Numbered from the stretch's first letter, positions 25,839 to 33,762 are shown. The stretch: DNA of 36,927 bases from Nitrosomonas sp. (GCA_021774075.1 JAJFJK010000041.1:1-36927); one strand, 5' to 3'. The notes: a model not told the origin generated them from the sequence alone. Numbers and translations: made by a program.

Positions 25839-26655
25839 TCAAATTCAGGTGTTTTTTGCGCCGGAACGCATAGATATGGTGCGTTCATCACGTGGCTTTA
25901 AACCCGTGCAAGCGCCTAAAGTCACCAACTTATGCCAAAAGCAAGATGCAAGTCAGCCGCTTTGGGAGCCACCCATGCAGCAATTGGCACAAATGCTGCC
26001 TGATGCGACGGGTACAGAGATGACGATCACCCTTTCCAATCACTTTGTTCGTTACGCTACGCTGCCGCCTCAGGCGGAAATTACCGCGCCGGATGAAGTC
26101 AATGCCTATGCTGCTTTTCGTATGCGGGAGATTTATTTTGAACGGGTGGATGCCTGGGTGTTGAGCGTGAGTGCATGGGACCCGATAGATGGCGCAATTT
26201 GTGCAGCAATACCGCGTGATTTGTTAGCGAAATTTGAAGACCTTGCTGCGCGACATCAAATCAAACTGAAAGGCGTTGAACCGTACTTTGCATCGGTCTA
26301 TGATCATTGGCATGAGACATTGACGGGCACGAACCTGTGTCTTGCATTAATAGAGCGCGGGCATATTTGTATTGCTTTGATGAATAATGGTGTTTGGCAA
26401 AGTATACGCAACCAACGCGTGTTACATGATGTCAGGGATGAATTACGCATTGCGCTGGATCAGGAAGTCATTCTGTTCGGTAATAAAGAAAACCTTGGGC
26501 TGGTTTATCTGTTTGCGCCGGAGCATCCTGATTTGGTGTTGCCGGAGGATTGCGGCTGGCAAGTTGTCGCATTAGAAACTGAGCAAATGCCGGTATTAGC
26601 GCATTATCCAACGCCTATAGCCAATCATATAGAGGCCGGTGTATGCGTCGCTTAA
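25819..26655 (+). CDS. PilM/GspL-like assembly protein
   Basis: A 278-residue protein that I assign by position and shape: it follows GspE and precedes PilN- and PilO-like proteins, as PilM, MshI or GspL do. It reads like a divergent actin-fold half (TEMTITLSNHFVRYATLP, then CLALIERGHICIALMNNGVWQSIRNQRV near 175-200) without the complete phosphate loops of PilM. No membrane helix is seen, so it should be cytoplasmic, binding the PilN-like tail. Start GTG 25819 is preceded by a strong AGAGGAGG. Length is shorter than PilM (about 350). The overlap with the next start is 13 bases. Confidence 0.6.
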   Translation: MSPSWRDQIQVFFAPERIDMVRSSRGFKPVQAPKVTNLCQKQDASQPLWEPPMQQLAQMLPDATGTEMTITLSNHFVRYATLPPQAEITAPDEVNAYAAFRMREIYFERVDAWVLSVSAWDPIDGAICAAIPRDLLAKFEDLAARHQIKLKGVEPYFASVYDHWHETLTGTNLCLALIERGHICIALMNNGVWQSIRNQRVLHDVRDELRIALDQEVILFGNKENLGLVYLFAPEHPDLVLPEDCGWQVVALETEQMPVLAHYPTPIANHIEAGVCVA

Positions 26656-27197
26656 GATTAAGATTCCCCGATAGCGGGCAACAAGACCGCCGCATTGATT
26701 TTGCCTTATTACTGCTTGGTGTTTTAGTTTTGCTAGTAGTGTTCTATCAATTCAGGCAGGCATCTGAAGAAGTGAATTACTGGAACAACCGGGTTGAGCA
26801 TCTTGAAAAACAACATCAGCCGAAAGTGACGCACCGAACGCGTTCGTCATCGCGCAATAGAGAAAGAGAATTCAGTCAGGAAATTCGTAAAGAAATCATA
26901 CAAGCCAATGCGATCTTGGGGGAAATCAATTTGCCCTGGGAAGCATTATTTGATTCGCTTGAACACGCTGCAAACGAGGATGTGGCGTTGTTGACACTGC
27001 AGCCAAGTATCGGCAGCCAATTGTTACGCATTGGTGGAGAAGCAAGGGATATGTCTGTATTGCTTGATTTTGTCGAGGCCCTGGAGCGTGAACTAATTTT
27101 TGAGAATGCACATTTGGTGAATTACAAAATAAATCAAGACAGTTTATATAAGCCAATCGTTTTTCTTCTTAGCGCGTCATGGGTCGAAGTATCTTGA
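26643..27197 (+). CDS. PilN-like assembly protein
   Basis: A 184-residue bitopic membrane protein. A basic N-terminus (MRRLRLRFPDSGQQDRR) is followed by one helix (IDFALLLLGVLVLLVVFY, about 18-36), a coiled-coil stretch (about 40-90) and a periplasmic PilN-type fold (LPWEALFDSLEHAANEDVALLTLQPS, then VLLDFVEALERE). PilN proteins join the cytoplasmic PilM to PilO in the inner-membrane platform. The gene overlaps both neighbours by 13 and 19 bases, as expected of a tightly coupled set. Confidence 0.75.
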   Translation: MRRLRLRFPDSGQQDRRIDFALLLLGVLVLLVVFYQFRQASEEVNYWNNRVEHLEKQHQPKVTHRTRSSSRNREREFSQEIRKEIIQANAILGEINLPWEALFDSLEHAANEDVALLTLQPSIGSQLLRIGGEARDMSVLLDFVEALERELIFENAHLVNYKINQDSLYKPIVFLLSASWVEVS

Positions 27198-27772
27198 AGA
27201 ATGATGAACTACTGCAAGCGCGTCTGAGTCGTATACAGTTACAGTTGCGCTGGCAAGTCGCGCGACTGGGCAATGTCGGCAAAATTGGCGTGGGTTTGTT
27301 TGTGGTTGCCGCTATATTTTTTGTTGCTGCGGTTTTGCCGCAAGATACTGAATTGGAGGAACTTAAGGAACGTGCAGAAACGATACAATACAACGCGCAG
27401 CAAACACCCGGCGAGACCGAAACAGTTAAAAAAGTTAGTGGTGATCAAGCACTGCAAATATTTTATGAGTTTTTTCCACGCATGGATTCTTCGCCATTTT
27501 GGATACGTGAATTGGTGCGAGTCGCAAAGCAACAAGGTGTTGAAATCAATAGCAGTGATTTCCGTTTAACCATTGAACAAGGCGCTCGCTTGGCACGTTA
27601 TGAAATGATTTTGCCGGTTAGAGGCGGTTATCCACAAATACGCGCTTTTATAGCTGATGCGCTTGAGGCTGTGCCAGCGATGGCGATAGTGGGGATTGCC
27701 ATTAAGCGTGATAACGTACAATCGGTACAACTGGAAGCACGTTTTGAAATTAATCTTTACCTGGATGAATAG
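27179..27772 (+). CDS. PilO/GspM-like assembly protein
   Basis: A 197-residue bitopic membrane protein: a cytoplasmic head of about 40 residues, a helix (IGVGLFVVAAIFFVAAVLP, about 36-54), a coiled-coil region (EELKERAETIQ) and a periplasmic ferredoxin-like fold (ARYEMILPVRGGYPQIRAFIADALEAVPAMAIVGIAI) in the style of PilO. It should dimerise with the PilN-like protein. It starts inside the end of the previous gene (ATG 27179). A gap of 137 bases containing a strong inverted repeat follows. Confidence 0.75.
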   Translation: MGRSILKNDELLQARLSRIQLQLRWQVARLGNVGKIGVGLFVVAAIFFVAAVLPQDTELEELKERAETIQYNAQQTPGETETVKKVSGDQALQIFYEFFPRMDSSPFWIRELVRVAKQQGVEINSSDFRLTIEQGARLARYEMILPVRGGYPQIRAFIADALEAVPAMAIVGIAIKRDNVQSVQLEARFEINLYLDE

Positions 27773-27791
27773 TACTTTGATGCTAATAGCA

Positions 27792-27868
27792 CGCTTCTGT
27801 TTATTTCTGACCGTGTTGCAATTCGTTGTAATAGTCTCATTGCGCCTTGTCAGAAATAAACAGAAACG
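27792..27868 (+). repeat. 20-bp inverted repeat inside the secretion operon
   Basis: CGCTTCTGTTTATTTCTGAC (27792-27811) and GTCAGAAATAAACAGAAACG (27849-27868) are complementary at 19 of 20 positions, with 37 bases between. It forms the only sizeable gap within the operon between the PilO-like and GspC-like genes. It could fold in the mRNA, partly terminating or stabilising the transcript, or be the ends of a small mobile element. No T-run follows. Confidence 0.8.
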
Positions 27869-27909
27869 CACGCTAAACACCATTCAACTACGGTTTTTAG
27901 GATAAATCG

Positions 27910-28485
27910 ATGGATCAGGCCGAAAAAAAGCGTAAATTAATTTTGGGTGCTGCCCTAGCCGCAACATTGATTGCGGTTGTATTGGTTGACGAGGACGAAG
28001 ACATTGTCGATCCTACGCAAACCATACAGCCCGTACAGTCAGCAAGACCATCCTCAGGCAATGCCATGACACAAGAACAACGTGCTGAATATATCCATGT
28101 TGATCAATTGGGGCAAAGGAAATTTAGCGCGCAAGCAGGTGATCTTTTCGGCTCCACTGCGTGGACACCTAAACGGCCTCAGGTAAGCCAGGAGCAACAA
28201 GCCATCATCGCACAACGGCAAGCAGCCCGAGTTGCAGCTCCGCCGCCTGCGCCAACAGCGCCACCTTTACAATTTACATATATCGGCAAGGCCATTGAAG
28301 GGAATAGAACCTGGGTTTTTCTTTCTCAAGATGGCGAAAATTATGTGACCAGAGTTGGCCAAAAAGTTGATGACCAATATCGATTGGATACAATTAATGA
28401 AGAGGAAGTTTTGTTTACTTATTTGCCACTGGATACCAGGCAAACACTTGCAATTAATAATGAAGATGCAGGGAATTTTCGATGA
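27910..28485 (+). CDS. GspC/PilP-like periplasmic protein
   Basis: A 191-residue protein with a short cytoplasmic start (MDQAEKKRK) and a membrane helix (LILGAALAATLIAVVLV, about 10-26). A proline- and alanine-rich linker follows (APPPAPTAPP, about 110-120). The C-terminal small beta domain (LQFTYIGKAIEGNRTWVFLS, then YVTRVGQKVDDQYRLDTI) looks like the homology region of GspC or PilP, which contacts the secretin. That fits its place just before the secretin gene, with which it shares an ATGA overlap. AGGATA precedes the start. Assignment rests on architecture and position. Confidence 0.7.
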   Translation: MDQAEKKRKLILGAALAATLIAVVLVDEDEDIVDPTQTIQPVQSARPSSGNAMTQEQRAEYIHVDQLGQRKFSAQAGDLFGSTAWTPKRPQVSQEQQAIIAQRQAARVAAPPPAPTAPPLQFTYIGKAIEGNRTWVFLSQDGENYVTRVGQKVDDQYRLDTINEEEVLFTYLPLDTRQTLAINNEDAGNFR

Positions 28486-30815
28486 GCATTAAGAGAACCG
28501 TTGTTTTGATTTTGCTGTTTGTTTTAATCAGTGGGTGTGCGATTAATAATAAAACCTTTGGTACGCGAAATAAGATGTTTTTTGAGGCGCAGGAACTTAT
28601 CCAAATTGGTGAATTAGAACTGGGATTGCAGAAACTGGAACAAGCTGCGCAAGAAGAGCCCAAAAACCAAGAAATCCGAACAGTACTTTTACGTCAGCGT
28701 GAAGAAATCCCCCAGAAAATGACTTTTCAGGCAAACGATACCCGCTTATCAGGTGATTTGGAAACCGCAGAAATAATGTATAACCGGATCTTGGAAATTT
28801 TTCCGCGCTATGATAGGGCGCAGTTAGGATTGGAAGCAATTGAGCAAGAGCGTTATCATATTGCGTCGATAGACTATGCGCAGGAATTACTGGCACTCAA
28901 TGATATCGAGGGTGCCGAGCAGGCAGTCAGGGCCGTTTTGCAGGAAAACCCAGAACAACCCCATGCACGTCAACTCATAAAACAAATTAGCTCGCTGATT
29001 GCGCGTACTGAGACTACTGGGCTAACGCTTGAAACAGCATTTAAAAAGCCATTTACCATGGAGTTCCGCGATACTGACTTAAAAACTGTTTTTGAGTTGA
29101 TGGCGAAAACAGCCGGCATTAACTTTGTGTTTGATAAAGATGTGCGTCAGGAAACTAAAATTTCTCTTTTTGTGCGGGACAACAGCGTAGAAGATATTCT
29201 AAATTTGATCCTGATGACTAACCAACTGGCGTACAAAGTACTGAATGAAAATTCATTAATGATTTATCCCAAAACACCAGCTAAGCAAAAGGAATACAAA
29301 GAGTTGGTGGTGCGCAGTTTTCATGTGGCTCATGGCGATGTAAAACAAATGGTGGCTATGGTCAGAGGCTTGGTAAAGGCCAAGGATGTTTATATTAATG
29401 AGCAATTGAATCTGTTTATTATGCGCGATACGCTGGAAGCAATTCGTGTGGTAGAAAGACTGGTTGCTTTGAATGATTTTCCAGAACCAGAGGTGATGCT
29501 GGAAGTTCTGATAATGACAGTTTCGCGTGATAATGATTTCACTTTGGGCCCAGGTCTTCCACAAAGTGCTACGTTTAATCTTATACCTGGAGTTACAGGA
29601 CCAATTTCGCTGTCCGCTATAAGAAATGAATTGCGTAATTCGCCTGTAGTGGGTGATATCGCTAGTGGTCATGGCGCTCCGGGCCTTAGAAACTTCACAA
29701 TCCCAACAGGTCAAGCAACAATTAATTTTCAACAGGGCCTCTCAAATGCTGATGTACTCGCAAACCCGCGAATCCGCGTAAAGAATCGTGAAGCAGCTAA
29801 AATTCATGTTGGTATCAGGCAACCGATTTTTACATCTAATGTTTCAGGGACCAGTGGTGTGGTGACTTCAACACCAACTTTTCTTGACCTGGGTGTAAAG
29901 TTGGATGTTGAACCTGTTATTGGTTTGCATAATGACATCACGATGAAAATTGTTCTTGATGTAAGTACTATAGATGGTTCTGTGACGGCACCAGCATTGC
30001 CAGGTCAAACTGCTAGTAGGGTCCCAATAATTAGAACCAGTAATGCAGAAACCGTATTGACATTGAAAGATGGTGAAACACAAGTGATGGGTGGGCTAAT
30101 TGAAACTCTTGAAACTCGTACTGTAGGTGGTATCGCAGGACTAATGAATATAATGGGTCTTGACCGATTGACTTCAAGTCAAAGGATAGTTCGCGAAAAA
30201 AGTGAGCTTATACTTATGATTACTCCACGTATTGTACGTAACCTTCCCCAATCCACGAATTTGGAGAGCGAATTTCACTTTGGTACGGATAATAATGTCG
30301 GGCATTTACCTGTTACGATCAACACGACAGCACCGCAATCATTGGCCATGGCTTCAGCCGGTTCCGGTGGTCGAGGTGGTGCTTCTGGGCTGAGAAGAGC
30401 AGCCAATCCTTTATCGCCATCTGATGAGCAACCCACGCCGAATCCTTTCGCACAAAGCGTCGCTGCTGAGCCTACGATTACTATGCAGGCGCCGGCGTTT
30501 GTAGGCTTGGACAAAGAATTCTCAATGCGGGTAAGAATGGTTGGTGCAAAGGCGTCTGTTAATTCGGAGGTGCAAGTGAGTTATGCAACGGATATGCTTG
30601 AATTACTCGGCGGTGATGACAATACAGGTGTGCATACGATTAAGTTTGGCAGGAATGAACCTTCTGGCATGTCTGCGCAACTGCGTTTTAAAGTGGTTAC
30701 GGCTAATCCGGGTGCAACTGAAATCAGTATTCTGAGCGCGGAGGCCGAGGATAGCGAAAGTGATGAGACGCTAGAAGTTCAGCTGCCGACGCCGACAAGT
30801 ATCAATATTCAATAG
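28482..30815 (+). CDS. MshL/GspD-like secretin lipoprotein with C-terminal cohesin-like domain
   Basis: A 777-residue outer-membrane channel protein. A lipobox (ISGC, Cys19) ends the signal peptide, so it should be a lipoprotein. Then come TPR-like repeats (about 35-170), a secretin N0/STN domain (MEFRDTDLKTVFELMAKTAG, about 190-260), one N1-type domain (FHVAHGDVKQMVAMVRG, about 275-345) and the secretin core (about 345-600, with LANPRIRVKNREAAKIHVG, VLTLKDGETQVMGGLI and LILMITPRIV). A serine/glycine-rich linker leads to a C-terminal beta-sandwich region (about 660-777, ITMQAPAFVGLDKEFSMRVR) that resembles a cohesin domain. Secretins with an N-terminal TPR part and C-terminal cohesin are known but uncommon. 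Confidence 0.85.
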   Translation: MSIKRTVVLILLFVLISGCAINNKTFGTRNKMFFEAQELIQIGELELGLQKLEQAAQEEPKNQEIRTVLLRQREEIPQKMTFQANDTRLSGDLETAEIMYNRILEIFPRYDRAQLGLEAIEQERYHIASIDYAQELLALNDIEGAEQAVRAVLQENPEQPHARQLIKQISSLIARTETTGLTLETAFKKPFTMEFRDTDLKTVFELMAKTAGINFVFDKDVRQETKISLFVRDNSVEDILNLILMTNQLAYKVLNENSLMIYPKTPAKQKEYKELVVRSFHVAHGDVKQMVAMVRGLVKAKDVYINEQLNLFIMRDTLEAIRVVERLVALNDFPEPEVMLEVLIMTVSRDNDFTLGPGLPQSATFNLIPGVTGPISLSAIRNELRNSPVVGDIASGHGAPGLRNFTIPTGQATINFQQGLSNADVLANPRIRVKNREAAKIHVGIRQPIFTSNVSGTSGVVTSTPTFLDLGVKLDVEPVIGLHNDITMKIVLDVSTIDGSVTAPALPGQTASRVPIIRTSNAETVLTLKDGETQVMGGLIETLETRTVGGIAGLMNIMGLDRLTSSQRIVREKSELILMITPRIVRNLPQSTNLESEFHFGTDNNVGHLPVTINTTAPQSLAMASAGSGGRGGASGLRRAANPLSPSDEQPTPNPFAQSVAAEPTITMQAPAFVGLDKEFSMRVRMVGAKASVNSEVQVSYATDMLELLGGDDNTGVHTIKFGRNEPSGMSAQLRFKVVTANPGATEISILSAEAEDSESDETLEVQLPTPTSINIQ

Positions 30816-30848
30816 AATCAAACGAGATGAATTCATTCAGCATGCCTA

Positions 30849-31009
30849 GGAGGCTGTCCGAGAATAGAATAATTTACTGCGGAAAAGCTATTTTGGTCAT
30901 ATTTTCCGATAATTTTTGTTAAATAGAACAACTATTCGCCTAAAATGATCAAAAAATCTGCCTCAAAATTACTTCCCCTCGCTACGATTTCTATTCTCGG
31001 ACAGTCTCC
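30849..31009 (+). mobile_element. Small inverted-repeat element inserted at the start of a pseudopilin gene
   Basis: GGAGGCTGTCCGAGAATAG plus AA (30849-30869) is matched at 20 of 21 positions by the reverse complement of 30989-31009. The roughly 161 bp in between are A+T-rich and hold no gene of their own. The outer flanks CCTAGG (30845-30850) and CCAAGA (31008-31013) match at four of six positions and may be a diverged target duplication, in which case the element proper is 30851-31007. The right part of the element overlaps the first codons of the following pseudopilin frame. Confidence 0.8.
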
Positions 31010-31499
31010 AAGAAATCGTAATGGTTTTACACTGATTGAATTAATGATTGTCATCGCGATTATGGCGGTACTGGCCACAGCCGCGATGCCGTTGCGCGAA
31101 CTTTCGGTGAAACGTGAGAAAGAACAGGATTTGCGCGTTGCGCTACGACAAATACGCAATGCATTAGACGCCTATAAACAGGCGGTGGATGACGGGCGTA
31201 TCGAAAAGAAAGAGGATGAATTCGGTTATCCGCCCCGATTAGATGATTTGGTTTCAGGCGTGCCCGATATAAAAGCCACCGACCCACATGTGATTTATTT
31301 TTTGCGGCGACTACCACGCGATCCCATGTTTAAAGACCTGGATGTTGCGGGTGTTGAAATGAAGCCAGCGGCGGAGACCTGGGGTACGCGCAGCTACAAA
31401 AGCTCGCCGGATAACCCGCAAGAAGGCGACGATGTTTTTGACGTCTATTCCCGCTCGGAATCCCTCGGCACCAATGGCATTGCCTATAATGAGTGGTGA
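30945..31499 (+). CDS. Pseudopilin with a start region rebuilt by a mobile element
   Basis: A 184-residue pilin-like protein: cleavage after Gly in RNRNG, then FTLIELMIVIAIMAVLATAAMP with Glu at +5, and a body with FGYPPRLDDLVSGVPD, FLRRLPRDPMF and EGDDVFDVYSRSES, as in GspG-like minor pseudopilins. The only in-frame ATG, at 30945, lies inside the inserted element and gives an unusual 27-residue leader containing LLPLATISILG. No good ribosome binding site precedes it. The original start was probably ATG 30842, which would have given MPRNRNG. The gene may be poorly expressed or its product poorly processed. Everything downstream of the cleavage site looks intact. Confidence 0.8.
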   Translation: MIKKSASKLLPLATISILGQSPRNRNGFTLIELMIVIAIMAVLATAAMPLRELSVKREKEQDLRVALRQIRNALDAYKQAVDDGRIEKKEDEFGYPPRLDDLVSGVPDIKATDPHVIYFLRRLPRDPMFKDLDVAGVEMKPAAETWGTRSYKSSPDNPQEGDDVFDVYSRSESLGTNGIAYNEW

Positions 31500-31503
31500 A
31501 AAA

Positions 31504-31887
31504 ATGATGCTTGGGAAAGACAAGCGTGGCTTTACGCTGATTGAATTGCTGGTGGTTATGGCAATTATTGCAACCTTATTAAGTATTGTCGCACCCCGCT
31601 ATTTTCAGTCAATCGAAAAAGCCAAAGAAGCGGTTTTGCGGCAAGACCTTGCCATTATGCGTGATGCGATTGATCAGTTTTATTCTGACATTGGTAACTA
31701 CCCGCTGGATTTGGAGGAATTAGTTGATCGACGCTATTTGCGTCGGCTTCCGATTGATCCATTCACTGAGAGTGATACCACCTGGATTGAAGTGCCGCCG
31801 TTGAACGAAGAGGAGGAGGGCGTGTATGATATTCATAGTGGCTACAGAGGGCAGGCATTCGACGGGTCATATTATGAAGAGTGGTAA
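31504..31887 (+). CDS. GspG-like pseudopilin
   Basis: A 127-residue pseudopilin. A short leader, MMLGKDKRG, is cleaved before FTLIELLVVMAIIATLLSIVAP, with Glu at +5. The body has VLRQDLAIMRDAIDQFYSDIGNYPLDLEELV, YLRRLPIDPFTES and VYDIHSGYRGQAFDGSYYEEW, a GspG-like pattern without an obvious calcium loop. The open frame begins at 31432, but that part overlaps the previous gene. I chose ATG 31504, five bases after that gene's stop and preceded by GGTGA; ATG 31489 is an alternative. It likely packs with the neighbouring pseudopilins at the tip or shaft of the pseudopilus. Confidence 0.85.
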   Translation: MMLGKDKRGFTLIELLVVMAIIATLLSIVAPRYFQSIEKAKEAVLRQDLAIMRDAIDQFYSDIGNYPLDLEELVDRRYLRRLPIDPFTESDTTWIEVPPLNEEEEGVYDIHSGYRGQAFDGSYYEEW

Positions 31888-31900
31888 TTAATTTTCACCG

Positions 31901-32629
31901 GTGAAAAATATGTGCCGATCTGAGCAGGGTTTTATTTATCTCTGGGCATTGTTTGCAGTGATGGTTGCAGGGGTTATTTTGGCTGGAACAGGGCAGACTT
32001 GGCAAATAAAAGCGCAGCGGGAAAAAGAACGGGAGCTTTTGTTTATCGGCGAAGAATTCCGAGAAGCCATTATGTCTTATCACAGTGGTTCGCAAGGTGG
32101 CCCAGGGAAATACCCGGATTCCTTGGAGGATTTGCTTGAAGATAAGCGTGGTGCAGTACCCATACGTCATTTGCGCAGAATATATCTGGACCCAATGACC
32201 AACACCCTTGATTGGGGGTTGGTAGAAGAACCGGCTCCTGAAGATGAATCTGGTGCTGCACGATCAAATATTAACAGAGGTATTATTGGCGTATATAGCC
32301 TGTCAAAGAAAACACCCATGAAAAAAGAAAATTTCCCAGAGCATTTCGCTAAATTTAATGAAGCTGAGACTTATCAGGACTGGAAATTTACCGATACGCA
32401 GGATGGTGGTAATAATCAAACGCAACAACAAGATCAGCAGAAACCAGATGGCACACCATCGTCTTCAGCTTCAGCTTCACCTTTCGCCTCATCTTCGTCC
32501 TCATCTTCGTCCTCATCCTCATCCTCATCTTCACCTTTCGCATCACAATCTTCTCCGCAATCAGGTTCTTCCCCGCAATCTGGCCAAGGTGGACAAGGTT
32601 CCGCTTCACCTTTCGCGTCACCAAGATAA
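31901..32629 (+). CDS. Pseudopilin-like protein with serine-rich repetitive tail
   Basis: A 242-residue pilin-like protein. A leader ends CRSEQG before FIYLWALFAVMVAGVILAG. The first helix lacks the canonical Glu at +5, as in GspK-type tip proteins. The middle part (REKERELLFIGEEFREAIMSYHSG, then PDSLEDLLEDKR and RRIYLDPMTN) is like other minor pseudopilins of type II-like systems. From about residue 165 the chain is Gln-, Gly- and Ser-rich: a pure serine run of about 15 residues and repeats of SPFAS. The tail is probably disordered and exposed. The start may be GTG 31901 or ATG 31910, the latter with GGTGA five bases before it. It is the last gene of the operon. Confidence 0.8.
   Translation: MKNMCRSEQGFIYLWALFAVMVAGVILAGTGQTWQIKAQREKERELLFIGEEFREAIMSYHSGSQGGPGKYPDSLEDLLEDKRGAVPIRHLRRIYLDPMTNTLDWGLVEEPAPEDESGAARSNINRGIIGVYSLSKKTPMKKENFPEHFAKFNEAETYQDWKFTDTQDGGNNQTQQQDQQKPDGTPSSSASASPFASSSSSSSSSSSSSSSPFASQSSPQSGSSPQSGQGGQGSASPFASPR
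32484..32535 (+). repeat. TCN-type microsatellite encoding the serine run
   Basis: Repeats of the hexamer-like TCTTCG/TCCTCA type encode the serine run in the last operon gene. All units are multiples of three, so changes in copy number would alter the tail length without breaking the frame. Confidence 0.8.
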
Positions 32630-32630
32630 A

Positions 32631-32673
32631 GGAAGCGCTGATATGTGTTGTTGCAACACATATCAGCGCTTCC
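32631..32673 (+). terminator. Perfect 20-bp-stem hairpin at the end of the secretion operon
   Basis: GGAAGCGCTGATATGTGTTG (32631-32650) is exactly complementary to 32654-32673, with a three-base loop, and begins one base after the stop codon. It lacks a following T-run on the plus strand. It probably ends or protects the mRNA, and could also act for transcripts coming from the other side. Confidence 0.75.
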
Positions 32674-32677
32674 TTAG

Positions 32678-32803
32678 GTGCAAGTCGGTCGGAGACCGGT
32701 TGTTGTATTACCGAATGGGAGTCAACTGATCGAAGGGCAGATTCGTATAATAGCTACAGAGCTTGTTTTTAATCGGATTAAGCATGCCCTGAGTGACTCG
32801 TAA
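32678..32803 (+). CDS. Possible short gene or gene fragment
   Basis: A 41-codon frame from GTG 32678 reads VVVLPNGSQLIEGQIRIIAT and continues ELVFNRIKHALSDS. It looks protein-like but has no recognised family, and a stop lies just before the GTG. It overlaps the end of the convergent pseudogene by a few bases. It may be a relic of a larger gene. I have little confidence that it is expressed. Confidence 0.2.
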   Translation: MQVGRRPVVVLPNGSQLIEGQIRIIATELVFNRIKHALSDS

Positions 32804-33762
32804 CGAATTTATTTTGTAGCTGGTTTCCCGCGCACTGCTGGCGTGTCTCGCCCTGAATCACAAACTCCGTTTGAATGATATATTCTAAGAACTTCAGGAG
32901 ATTCGGCAGCCCCACTCCGAATTGATTTTCCGGGGTGCTCTCCAGAATCTCGCGAATGCCCGGAGCATTCGGGAGGAGATCGTTCAAGACCAGAAGACGC
33001 ACCATATCCGCGGGACGTTGCGTTTCGCCGTTGTTCCAGAAAGGAGCTTTATTTTGATTTCCGTTTTGTTTCGCCTCGAGGGCTTCGTCAGCCAATAGAT
33101 TGAGGGGAAAATCGTTGTACACATTCACACCTAAGAAGCGGAACAATTCGACTTCATTCATCTCCCGCGCACGGGCGGCGATCATGGCATCTTGAAACCG
33201 CAGCCCGGCCTGAGTGGTCTCCAAGCCGCTGGAACTGTTGCACGAGGCTGCTAGCAGTAGGAAGCCTTCGCGTAGGGCGGGAATCGTGGATGGGATTTAA
33301 TGCGCTTGAACAGACCCGTCGTCACAGCAGTGCTGAGTTCTCGGCCCAACACATTGTTGACATAGCCGTAGCGCCGGCCGGCCAGCCAAAGAATGGCGCC
33401 CCGCCACTCTCAAGTATTCTGGACCAAATTCGATGTTGTGGAAGCGATCGGATTGATCCTGGGTGGAAATGATTCGATTCAGTGCCTGAATTTGCGCGCC
33501 GGTGAGGAAATCGTCTCGGGGGCCGAACAACCCGGGCCAATTAGGGTAGCCGCTCCAAATCGGCCGGGATCGGTTGCCATAACACTCCAGCCAGCGTCCC
33601 GCCTGTCGCATTTGCGCGGTGAAAATGACCTGAGTGTGTAGAATTCGTCCCTGACGTCGCTTGCGCCATGACCGGTTTTGCTTGAATCCATTCTATGATG
33701 AGTATGAAAATAATAGTCAATCCGAGTAGTGTTACCCAGGTCTTAGGGTCAATTCTTGGCAT
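32778..33762 (-). pseudogene. Decayed gene for a membrane-anchored protein of unknown family
   Basis: The minus strand carries one coding region broken into at least four frames. It starts at ATG 33762 with a good ribosome binding site (GGGAGA). An N-terminal membrane helix (VTLLGLTIIFILIIEWIQ) and a Ser/Thr/His-rich part (THSGHFHRANATGGTLAG) come first. Coding then continues in other frames as YPNWPGLFGPRDDFLTGAQI and NRIISTQDQSDRFHNIEFGP, then SGGAPFFGWPAGATAMSTMC, then TTGLFKRIKSHPRFP. The last frame holds ETTQAGLRFQDAMIAARARE to QLQNKFVTSHSGHA. The pieces join without overlap or loss, which is what one expects of a single gene with several small indels. It is visibly richer in G+C than its neighbours, so it was probably acquired from elsewhere. 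I do not recognise the family. Confidence 0.75.

Noticed and set aside
27696-27905. 69-codon frame on the plus strand between the PilO-like and GspC-like genes
   Set aside because: It overlaps the end of the PilO-like gene and runs through the inverted repeat; its sequence does not look like a known protein.
32358-32729. His/Leu-rich and Asp/Glu-rich frames over the serine-rich tail
   Set aside because: They are alternate-frame readings of the TCN repeats and only reflect the microsatellite.
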